From: DATAYF01 sp036272735
Lineage (GTDB): Bacteria > Chloroflexota > Ktedonobacteria > Ktedonobacterales > Ktedonobacteraceae
Direction of reading: 5' to 3'
NCBI GenBank assembly: GCA_036272735.1
Contig: DATAYF010000675.1
Span: 1 to 7,812 of the forward strand
Length of the DNA stretch: 7,812 nt
Positions within the stretch are counted from its first letter, which is position 1, and each line of letters begins with the position of its first letter. Positions 1 through 5,798 of the stretch are shown here, piece after piece. Below the pieces are notes generated by a model. The model did no database searches. It had not been told where the DNA came from and was given only the letters and a program-made list of their open reading frames with translations. The position numbers and the translations under genes were made by a program.

Positions 1-290
1 CCCCAGAGAGACAGTTCGCCCCAGAGGTCCTTTGACAACTGAGTGGCCGGGTTCCAGGCACGCATGCCATGCCTGGGGAAAACATGCTTGGTCGATCAGA
101 ACGCTCCTTTCTCGCAAGCAGTTCGTCTGCCGCTGTGGGACGGGACGGGCCGTTTGTCAGACGGCCCTCTCCCTGGCGCAGGCTCGGTGATGGGTCGGTC
201 GTTGAAGCTGAAGCGTGGGCAACCACGAGTTGCGGTGGAGGCCAGACACAAGCCCCTGACTCCAGTCATGGGGTATCTGACTTCTAATAA
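1..290 (+). mobile_element. Probable right end of an IS200/IS605-type element with TnpB omega-RNA region (tnpB itself lies off the window or is lost)
   Basis: This stretch has no credible protein gene but is rich in local hairpins. A 7-bp stem pairs 54-60 with 70-76, and a 7-bp GC-rich stem pairs 147-153 with 161-167. A 5-bp stem pairs 219-223 with 229-233. The terminal stem pairs 253-261 with 264-273 with one bulged T at 269, and its CCCC and GGGG arms are preceded by AAG. From family knowledge, IS200/IS605 elements end in a subterminal hairpin of this kind, preceded by a structured stretch that forms the omega-RNA guiding TnpB. The motif GAAGCTGAAGCGTGGGCAAC (205-224) fits such scaffolds by memory. 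If correct, the element would end shortly after the last hairpin, near 275-290, and the adjacent flank would supply the guide. The tnpB coding end is not recognisable: all three plus frames at the left edge lack its zinc-finger and DRDxNAA motifs. The identification is by pattern only. It could instead be an unrelated structured RNA. Confidence 0.42.
252..274 (+). repeat. Terminal hairpin of the putative IS200/IS605-type end
   Basis: The arms CCCCTGACT (253-261) and AGTCATGGGG (264-273) are complementary apart from a single bulged T at 269, and G252/T274 could add a wobble pair. The real loop is probably TCCA, because two bases cannot close a loop. There is no T-run downstream, so an intrinsic terminator is unlikely. 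Its place at the 3' end of a structured region suggests a transposase-recognised end hairpin and/or the last stem of an omega-RNA. Confidence 0.5.
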
Positions 291-308
291 GTGCATGGTT
301 TAATACAG

Positions 309-451
309 GGCGTCGGAAGGTGTCGGGGGTGTCGGAGTAGTAGATTCTTTTGTTCTATATGCAGCGAAGGCTACCTATCCTCCGACACCTTCCATCAATG
401 TCCTCCAGGAGCCACTTTATACCTATATGTGTTCCGACACCTTCCGACGCC
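309..451. repeat. Nested inverted-repeat element with four GTGTCGG units
   Basis: An 18-bp perfect inverted repeat pairs 309-326 (GGCGTCGGAAGGTGTCGG) with 434-451. Nested inside it, a second perfect 10-bp inverted repeat pairs 328-337 (GGTGTCGGAG) with 380-389. The core heptamer GTGTCGG occurs at 320-326 and 329-335 on the plus strand and at 382-388 and 434-440 on the minus strand. The 13-mer TCCGACACCTTCC occurs twice, at 381-393 and 433-445. The whole unit could fold into one long arm carrying an inner hairpin. It contains no ORF and ends 16 bp beyond the stop codon of the cyclase/STAND gene. There is no T-tract next to the arms, so simple terminator function is not supported. It could be a MITE-like or REP-like dispersed repeat, or a multi-site protein-binding region. 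Confidence 0.75.
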
Positions 452-467
452 TTAGGAAAAAGGACCA

Positions 468-3400
468 TCATACACGCGCGATGCTTTCCTGCGTCAGCAT
501 GACCTGCACGCGCTGTACCGAGGATGCAGCGTTCAATGAGGCGAAGAAGCCTTGCGCCTGCTCAAACTGGTCGCGTGCCCGCCCAAGATCGGCGTTGCGC
601 TGCTGCTCGTCGCTTTCGTGATAGCTATGTGCTCGTTGCTGGTACAGCATGCCCAGAGCGTAGAGCGTGTGCCCGCGCTCCCAGGGAAGATCGAGATCGA
701 CGCAAAGTTGCAATGAACGGCGCAGATCTGCTTCCGCTTGCTGCCATGCCTGCTGCTCGGTCGCCATCCTACCCCTGGCCCGCAAAGAGACCAGCAAACT
801 TTTCTGCGCGCCCGACGCCTCGCTCAAGGTGATAGCTCGCTCACACATGACGGCCTGCTCTTCAGCATTCGCCCCTGTCTTGACCAGCAGGTCCGCCAGC
901 GTCGAGACAACCTCGGGTGAGGGCAGGGGTTCGCTGCTGCGCAATTTCTCCTGGTAATCGGCGGTCGCCAGGTCCCATTCTTCACGCGCCAGGTGCATGG
1001 CGTGCATCCTGCTTGCCAGGTACTTCTGGGTCTCGGCTCCTCGGCTCTCGGCCTGCTGCTCGATCAGGCGTTTATACTGGCGCGTATACTGATCGCCCTC
1101 GGTCTGCTTTCCCGTGCGGTAAGCGATCACCGCCAGCGTCTCTAAGGCCCAGAGTTGCTGCTGCTCATCCTGCTGGTACTGCTCTACCGAGCGCAGGATG
1201 TCGCGTGCGACCTGTTGCGCCTCGTGCCAGCGGTTCCATTGCCGCCACGCCCTCATACGCCCGGTCATGCAGGTGAGCAGCATGGCGGGACTCTCCATGG
1301 TCTGCGCATAGTTCCAGGCGAGGCCAAACCATTCCAACGCCGCCGCGTAGTCGGCAATACTCTCGTGCACGTAGCCCAGCGAGAAATAGAGATCATACAA
1401 CTCATCACGCGCCGTCAATTGATCAGCCAGCGCTTGCCGCCGATGCTGCAAGCGATGCGCCTCGTTATACTGGTGATACTGCCGGTAGATAAAGCTCAAC
1501 GCGTCCAGCACCAGCGAGAGCAGGCTGGGATCATGCAACTCTTCGGCATAGTCAAGGGCCTGGCGTCCGCATGCTAATGCCTGCTCCGCCAGCCCGGCCT
1601 TCTGCACGTGGGCCGCCATCTCTAGCTGGCGAATATACCAGAAGGCTTGATACGTCAAGAAGGCCGCGTGCTCACGGCTCATCGGTTGCTTATCCAGCAA
1701 TTCGAGGCCGCTATCGATATACGAACGGATTTCCAGCGCATCAGGATTGACCTGGAAGCGTCCGAGCCAGCGCGTAGTGAGCAGCGCCAGGCGTTCGTAG
1801 AGCGCCAGTAGCTCGCTCGCCTCAAAGAGCTGTTTTTCCAGGGCCATGCGCAACGCACGGCGATATTCCTGCCAGGCTTCGTCTACGCTGCTACGCTGGG
1901 CATAGGCATCGCCGAGCTTGACGTACATGCGACATGTTGCCAGCGCTGGCTCGTCTGTTTCCGCGAGGAGATCGAGCGCATCCTCGTACGCTTGAATGGC
2001 ACGAACCGTGTAGTAGGAGTGCATAGCCTGGTCGCCTGCCAGCGTCAAATACTGAGTAGCCTTCTGCTGCAAGGTTTGTTTCGTAACATGAACGGGCTTG
2101 TCTGCCTCGTAGATATCGCTCATTTCTAGCGAGTTCGGAACCAGACCGGGCGACCAGTTCGCCAACGCCTGCTGATAATGGTAGGCCAGTAATTCGACAA
2201 ACGTATCGCGCCGGGACTCTGTGACGGCTTCCAACCAGAGCGCCAGGCGTGCGTGTACCTGGGCGCGCCGCGTACGCGGGATATTATTGTAGACCACGTC
2301 GCGAATGAGCATATGCTGAAAGCTGAAGACGCGATCCTCCGCCACCGGGCTGCGCGCTTGCTTCTCCATTTCGACGATGAAATCGCGTTTCGCCAACGCC
2401 TCTAGAGCCGCTTGCACCAGGTCATCGGGAAAGTTGGATGTTAATTCGCGCAACGACGAGAGCCAGAAGATGCGCCCAATGATAGCGGCATTTTGCAGCA
2501 CAAACTTCTCGGTCGCGCTCAACAGGTCCACGCGTGCTGCCAACACACCCTGAATAGTGTCTGGCACACGCGGCAATGGCAAGAGATAATGAGCGTTCAA
2601 GAGACTATCTTCAGGCAAATCCCCGACCGCCGTCAACTCGCTCAACGTCTCGTGATGTGGACCAATCTTCCAGCGCATCTCATGGTGCTCCTGGTCTTCT
2701 TCGTTGACCAGGATACCCTGGTCGATAAACATACGCACGATCTCTTCGACGAAGAAGGGATTGCCCTCGGAACGCGTGAGGATGGTGGTACGCAGCACTT
2801 CGGGCAGATCGTCATTGTTAAGCAGGGCATTGACGAGATTGCTGCTCTCCTCCCTGTCCAACGCATCCAGTTGCAGCGTCGTAAAATTGCGTTTACCACC
2901 GCCCCAATCGCGCCTACGTTCAAAGAAATCAGGGCGTGATGGGCACAGGAAGAGGATGGGCACGTTGGTGATGCGCTCGGTCAGGTATTCAAGAAATTCG
3001 AGCAACGCCTCGTCGGCCCATTGCAGATCGTCGATTACAATGATCAGTGGTTGCTCCTGCGCCAACGCCTCTAGCAGCACGCGCCAGGCACGCAATAACG
3101 CCATGTGCGCGCGATCCTGCTCGGCATGGACATTGGGATGCTGCATGCTCAATTTCGGGGCTTTCTTTAAGCCTTCCAGGTACAGATCTTCGTTGTGGAT
3201 GACATTACCAAGGCCACGGCCGATATGGCGTGAAATGCTGCTCACAATCTCGTCCGGCGACTCCGAACGTCTGGCTTTGTTCAACACTTCGACCACAAAG
3301 CGCCGGAAACGTTGCTCCAGGTCGTCGCTGCTCTCGCCGGTGTGCGCGGCAAGCAAAGAGTGCAAGATTTCGACCAGGGGCCAATACGTAATGCCTTCGC

Positions 3401-4523
3401 CATACGGTGGGCAATGCCCTTTTAGTACTTTTGGCGCGCTGATTGAGCCATTTGCCGACGCGCTTTTCGCCGCTTGCTGCTCGCGGGCAAGAAATTCGCG
3501 TACCAGGCGACTTTTGCCGATGCCGGGCACACCGAGGATGGTAATCAAGTGAGGACGCCGCTCGGCCTGTACCAGCGCATAATTGGTATGCAAAAAGGTC
3601 AGTTCCAATTCGCGTCCCACCAGCGGAGCCAGGTGTCCAGGGATGCCACGCGGGCGCTGATCGATGATCTGTGCGTGTGTCCTCAACCCCAACACGACGT
3701 AGGCGTTGATGGCCGTGGGCTTGCCTTTGACCTGCAACGGGGCCATGTCGCGAAAATCAAAAACCTCGCGCGTATTCAGGTAGGTGCGCTCACCAACCAG
3801 GATCGTATCCGCTGCCCCCATCTGCTGCAAGCGTGCGGCAATATTGACGGCATCGCCGGTAATCAGAAAATCCTGGCTCTGTGGAGAGATATAGCCCGCA
3901 CCAGCCACCACACCGGTATTGATGCCGATACGCATTTGGAGACGCCTGGCGGTCGTGTCTTGCGCCAGGCGTTGCTCGTTAAATTGTGCCAGCGCGCTCT
4001 GCATATCAAGGGCAGCGCGCACGGCCCGGTCAGGATCGTCTTCGTGCGCGATGGGCACGCCAAAGACCGCCATCACGGCATCGCCGATATACTTTTCGAC
4101 AGTGCCACCATGCTTGCGGATCTGCTCAGTCATCAGGTTGAAGTAGCCGGTCAAAATGGCACGCATATCCTCAGGCTCTAAGCGATCAGCCAGAGGAGTC
4201 GAGCCAGTGATATCGGCAAACATAACCGTGACAACGCGGCGCTCTTCCGATGGAGGTGGCAGGACGGTTGGCATGGGTTGCGTTGCGTGACTATCATCGA
4301 CGTTGTCATCGCTGAAATGCTGATGCAGGTCCGGTTCCACTAAGGTGGGACGCGGATCGGCGGTGGTGCTCTGCGACTGCAACATGGTACCGCATTCGAT
4401 ACAAAATTTGGCTTGCGGTACATTGATGGTACCGCAGTTTGGGCAAACGAGCAGACGATTACCGCATTCCAGGCAAAATTTGGCTTGTGATGGATTGAGC
4501 GTGTGGCAATTCGGGCAGCGCAT
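468..4523 (-). CDS. Zinc ribbon / class III nucleotide cyclase / STAND-type ATPase / TPR signalling protein
   Basis: This is a 1351-residue multidomain protein, probably a cytoplasmic signal-transduction protein. I see no signal peptide or membrane segments. Residues 3-44 hold two zinc ribbons, with CPNC pairs at C3/C6 and C27/C30 and FCxEC pairs at C17/C20 and C41/C44. A linker rich in P, S, T and D leads to a class III adenylate/guanylate cyclase domain (about 95-280). The two metal aspartates are D104 (FADITGS) and D148 (KYIGDAVMA). K144, N227 and R231 match base-recognition and transition-state residues, but L220 occupies the second base-recognition position. An AAA/STAND ATPase follows (about 300-630), with Walker A GVPGIGKS (331-338) and Walker B LIIVIDDLQWAD (493-504). 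The motif SEGNPFFVEE is typical of this family. From about 825 to the end are helical TPR-like repeats. The start is taken at the second ATG, because AAAAGG sits 6 nt upstream of it but touches the first ATG (4529), which would add two residues. The product of the cyclase domain (cAMP or cGMP) and the signal sensed cannot be read from the sequence. Confidence 0.95.
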   Translation of the reverse strand: MRCPNCHTLNPSQAKFCLECGNRLLVCPNCGTINVPQAKFCIECGTMLQSQSTTADPRPTLVEPDLHQHFSDDNVDDSHATQPMPTVLPPPSEERRVVTVMFADITGSTPLADRLEPEDMRAILTGYFNLMTEQIRKHGGTVEKYIGDAVMAVFGVPIAHEDDPDRAVRAALDMQSALAQFNEQRLAQDTTARRLQMRIGINTGVVAGAGYISPQSQDFLITGDAVNIAARLQQMGAADTILVGERTYLNTREVFDFRDMAPLQVKGKPTAINAYVVLGLRTHAQIIDQRPRGIPGHLAPLVGRELELTFLHTNYALVQAERRPHLITILGVPGIGKSRLVREFLAREQQAAKSASANGSISAPKVLKGHCPPYGEGITYWPLVEILHSLLAAHTGESSDDLEQRFRRFVVEVLNKARRSESPDEIVSSISRHIGRGLGNVIHNEDLYLEGLKKAPKLSMQHPNVHAEQDRAHMALLRAWRVLLEALAQEQPLIIVIDDLQWADEALLEFLEYLTERITNVPILFLCPSRPDFFERRRDWGGGKRNFTTLQLDALDREESSNLVNALLNNDDLPEVLRTTILTRSEGNPFFVEEIVRMFIDQGILVNEEDQEHHEMRWKIGPHHETLSELTAVGDLPEDSLLNAHYLLPLPRVPDTIQGVLAARVDLLSATEKFVLQNAAIIGRIFWLSSLRELTSNFPDDLVQAALEALAKRDFIVEMEKQARSPVAEDRVFSFQHMLIRDVVYNNIPRTRRAQVHARLALWLEAVTESRRDTFVELLAYHYQQALANWSPGLVPNSLEMSDIYEADKPVHVTKQTLQQKATQYLTLAGDQAMHSYYTVRAIQAYEDALDLLAETDEPALATCRMYVKLGDAYAQRSSVDEAWQEYRRALRMALEKQLFEASELLALYERLALLTTRWLGRFQVNPDALEIRSYIDSGLELLDKQPMSREHAAFLTYQAFWYIRQLEMAAHVQKAGLAEQALACGRQALDYAEELHDPSLLSLVLDALSFIYRQYHQYNEAHRLQHRRQALADQLTARDELYDLYFSLGYVHESIADYAAALEWFGLAWNYAQTMESPAMLLTCMTGRMRAWRQWNRWHEAQQVARDILRSVEQYQQDEQQQLWALETLAVIAYRTGKQTEGDQYTRQYKRLIEQQAESRGAETQKYLASRMHAMHLAREEWDLATADYQEKLRSSEPLPSPEVVSTLADLLVKTGANAEEQAVMCERAITLSEASGAQKSLLVSLRARGRMATEQQAWQQAEADLRRSLQLCVDLDLPWERGHTLYALGMLYQQRAHSYHESDEQQRNADLGRARDQFEQAQGFFASLNAASSVQRVQVMLTQESIARV

Positions 4524-4529
4524 GAGCAT

Positions 4530-4535
4530 CCTTTT
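4530..4535 (-). promoter_or_regulatory. Ribosome binding site deciding the start of the cyclase/STAND gene
   Basis: AAAAGG on the minus strand lies 6 nt from the ATG at 4523 and directly abuts the in-frame ATG at 4529. The spacing favours 4523. Confidence 0.6.
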
Positions 4536-4543
4536 TGGAAATT

Positions 4544-4570
4544 ATTATAATATACTCATTCATTCTACAA
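4544..4570 (-). promoter_or_regulatory. Possible promoter of the cyclase/STAND gene
   Basis: Reading the minus strand, a perfect TATAAT (4549-4544) follows TTGTAG (4570-4565) with a 15-bp spacer, which is shorter than the optimal 17. The predicted transcription start would fall only about 15 nt from the start codon, giving a very short leader. The surrounding stretch is AT-rich, so TATAAT could occur by chance. Confidence 0.35.
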
Positions 4571-4689
4571 CAGGCGTCGATGGAATTCGAGCACGTTTGT
4601 GATAATTTCATAGGCAGACACATATATACTAGTTGTATGCTATCTGGCTAAATTATGAAAACAGGCTAAAATCTATGCATTTCTGCCAC

Positions 4690-4718
4690 TTGACGATAGA
4701 CCTCTTTATGCGTAGTAT
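4690..4718 (+). promoter_or_regulatory. Sigma-70-type promoter of the DUF402-epimerase pair
   Basis: TTGACG (4690-4695), a 17-bp spacer and TAGTAT (4713-4718) match the -35 and -10 consensus at ideal spacing. The predicted transcription start is near 4725, leaving a leader of about 23 nt before the chosen ATG at 4748. That leader contains the Shine-Dalgarno sequence. It also implies that the earlier in-frame ATG at 4730 would have almost no leader. Confidence 0.7.
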
Positions 4719-4732
4719 GATGGCTGTGAATG

Positions 4733-4739
4733 AAGGGAG
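4733..4739 (+). promoter_or_regulatory. Ribosome binding site deciding the start of the DUF402 gene
   Basis: AAGGGAG lies 8 nt upstream of ATG 4748. It falls inside the extension that would be coding if the ATG at 4730 were used, so 4748 is preferred. Confidence 0.75.
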
Positions 4740-4747
4740 TACACGTA

Positions 4748-5308
4748 ATGCAACAAAATTTCCAGGTGGAGAGTCGTAGCTATGATCACATACTACGCGG
4801 GTCGTGGCAGGCGTATATGCTCGATGAACACGCGCGGCTCGGCGACGAAACAGGCGAGAATACCGGCGATGTGCTACGCTTCTGGCTGCCCGCTGGCACT
4901 CCCATGAACTGGCTAACCGGCACACGCCCACTGCGCTCGAACTGCTTGCAATTCTTTTGGAGTGATCGCTGGTATATGCTCAGCGCCTTTTATGAGGGCA
5001 GCACATTACTGCATACCTACGCCACCATGATTCAACCGGTGACGCTCAGTTATCAACGCCTCTCGTATGTCGATCTCGATTTAAGCATGCTGGTCGAACC
5101 CGACCTTTCCTACGAGGTGTTGACACAGATAGAATTTGAGCAGGCCGCAACAATGCTCCACTACGACGAGCAGACGCGCATTGGTGCGCTGATGGCGCTA
5201 GAGACGCTGACCAGTTCGATGCACCTGAACGTCGGCGTGTTCTCGCATGTGCCCTATCATCTGAACCTGGAAGCGTTGCAGCCCTCTAGCTGCGGATTTC
5301 GCTCATAA
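4748..5308 (+). CDS. DUF402 domain protein (Ntdp/FomD-like fold), metal site partly degenerate
   Basis: This is a 186-residue soluble protein of the DUF402 family, whose studied members are metal-dependent nucleoside di/triphosphatases (Ntdp) or nucleotidyl-phosphonate hydrolases (FomD). Family features visible are SYDHILRGSW near the N-terminus (11-20), FFWSDRWYML (69-78), YVDLDLSMLVEPD (107-119) and EVLTQIEFEQA (123-133), followed by a helical C-terminus. By alignment from memory with B. subtilis-type Ntdp, D109, D111 and E129 keep metal-ligand positions. The positions usually held by Asn, Asp and Asp appear to be T93, S113 and T126. Activity may therefore be altered or absent, and no substrate can be assigned. 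The gene has its own promoter and a good ribosome binding site, and the epimerase gene follows after a 31-bp gap on the same strand, so the two are probably co-transcribed. An alternative start at 4730 would add six residues but lacks a ribosome binding site. Confidence 0.85.
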   Translation: MQQNFQVESRSYDHILRGSWQAYMLDEHARLGDETGENTGDVLRFWLPAGTPMNWLTGTRPLRSNCLQFFWSDRWYMLSAFYEGSTLLHTYATMIQPVTLSYQRLSYVDLDLSMLVEPDLSYEVLTQIEFEQAATMLHYDEQTRIGALMALETLTSSMHLNVGVFSHVPYHLNLEALQPSSCGFRS

Positions 5309-5339
5309 CGCTCGTCTCAAAGAAAGAAGGAGTTAGCCC

Positions 5340-5747
5340 ATGCCCAGCAAGCGCATCGATCACGTGGCAATCATCGTACGCAACCTCGAACAGGCGCTAG
5401 CTTTTTATCGCGACACGTTAGGACTCGCGCCAAGTGAGGTCACGACGGTTCCCAGCGAGCAGGTACGTATCGCTTTCCTACCAATGGGTGGACCAGCGGG
5501 CAGCCAGATCGAGCTGATCGAGCCAACGTCAGCGAATACAAGCCTACAAAAATTCCTGGAGAAACGTGGCGAGGGACTCCATCATATGTGCCTGGAAGTC
5601 GAGGATATCGAGGCGGAACTGCAAGCCATGCGAGACAAAGGTGCACCCCTGCTGGACCAGCAGCCACGCGACGCCGCCGAAGGACGCGCCATTTTTTTGC
5701 ACCCCAAAGGTACGAATGGGGTTTTATTGGAATTGCTAGAAAAGTAG
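5340..5747 (+). CDS. mce: Methylmalonyl-CoA epimerase (EC 5.1.99.1)
   Basis: This 135-residue cytoplasmic enzyme of the vicinal oxygen chelate superfamily interconverts (S)- and (R)-methylmalonyl-CoA. It thereby links propionyl-CoA carboxylase to methylmalonyl-CoA mutase. Two VOC modules span essentially the whole protein. The first starts IDHVAIIVRNLEQALAFYRD (6-25) and the second has GEGLHHMCLEVEDI (77-90). Metal ligands by comparison with the human enzyme are H8, H82 and E131, in VLLELLEK at the C-terminus. IFLHPKGTNGVLLE (118-131) is also a family signature. The length matches bacterial epimerases. AAGGAG (5327-5332) lies 7 nt before the ATG. The gene follows the DUF402 gene by 31 bp and converges on pccB, which encodes the preceding pathway step. 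A stem-loop begins at the last base of its stop codon. Glyoxalase I shares the fold, but the HH and GTNGVLLEL motifs favour the epimerase. Confidence 0.95.
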   Translation: MPSKRIDHVAIIVRNLEQALAFYRDTLGLAPSEVTTVPSEQVRIAFLPMGGPAGSQIELIEPTSANTSLQKFLEKRGEGLHHMCLEVEDIEAELQAMRDKGAPLLDQQPRDAAEGRAIFLHPKGTNGVLLELLEK

Positions 5748-5791
5748 ATAACGATAGCGCCGGTCGGTCTCGCTCCTGCGCTATCGTTATC
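5747..5791. terminator. Bidirectional terminator-like stem-loop between convergent mce and pccB
   Basis: A perfect 14-bp inverted repeat, GATAACGATAGCGC (5747-5760) with its complement at 5778-5791, encloses a 17-nt loop. It fills most of the 51-bp gap between the two convergent stop codons. The first arm starts on the G of the mce stop TAG. No T-run follows on the plus strand. On the minus strand the stem is followed by TACTTTTC, so termination of pccB transcripts is slightly better supported. Confidence 0.7.
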
Positions 5792-5798
5792 AAACAAA

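Noticed and set aside
32..60. TTGACA at 32-37 as a plus-strand -35 element
   Set aside because: No -10-like hexamer is found at 15-19 bp downstream, where the sequence is GC-rich.
43..303. Plus-strand open frame of 86 codons starting with GTG
   Set aside because: It runs straight through the hairpins of the putative IS end, has no clear ribosome binding site, and its product resembles no family. Two other frames here are also open because of GC-rich composition.
2704..4181. Long plus-strand open frames opposite the cyclase/STAND gene (2704-3552 and 3474-4181)
   Set aside because: They are antisense shadows of conserved coding sequence with low-complexity, non-protein-like composition.
4593..4615. 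CRP-like half site TGTGA near 4599 in the divergent promoter region
   Set aside because: The partner half TCATA sits at a 5-bp rather than 6-bp spacing and is imperfect. The sequence does not show that such a regulator acts here.
4646..4670. Direct repeat GGCTAAA at 4646-4652 and 4664-4670
   Set aside because: Two 7-bp copies at an 18-bp spacing in AT-rich sequence are close to chance expectation and have no further support.
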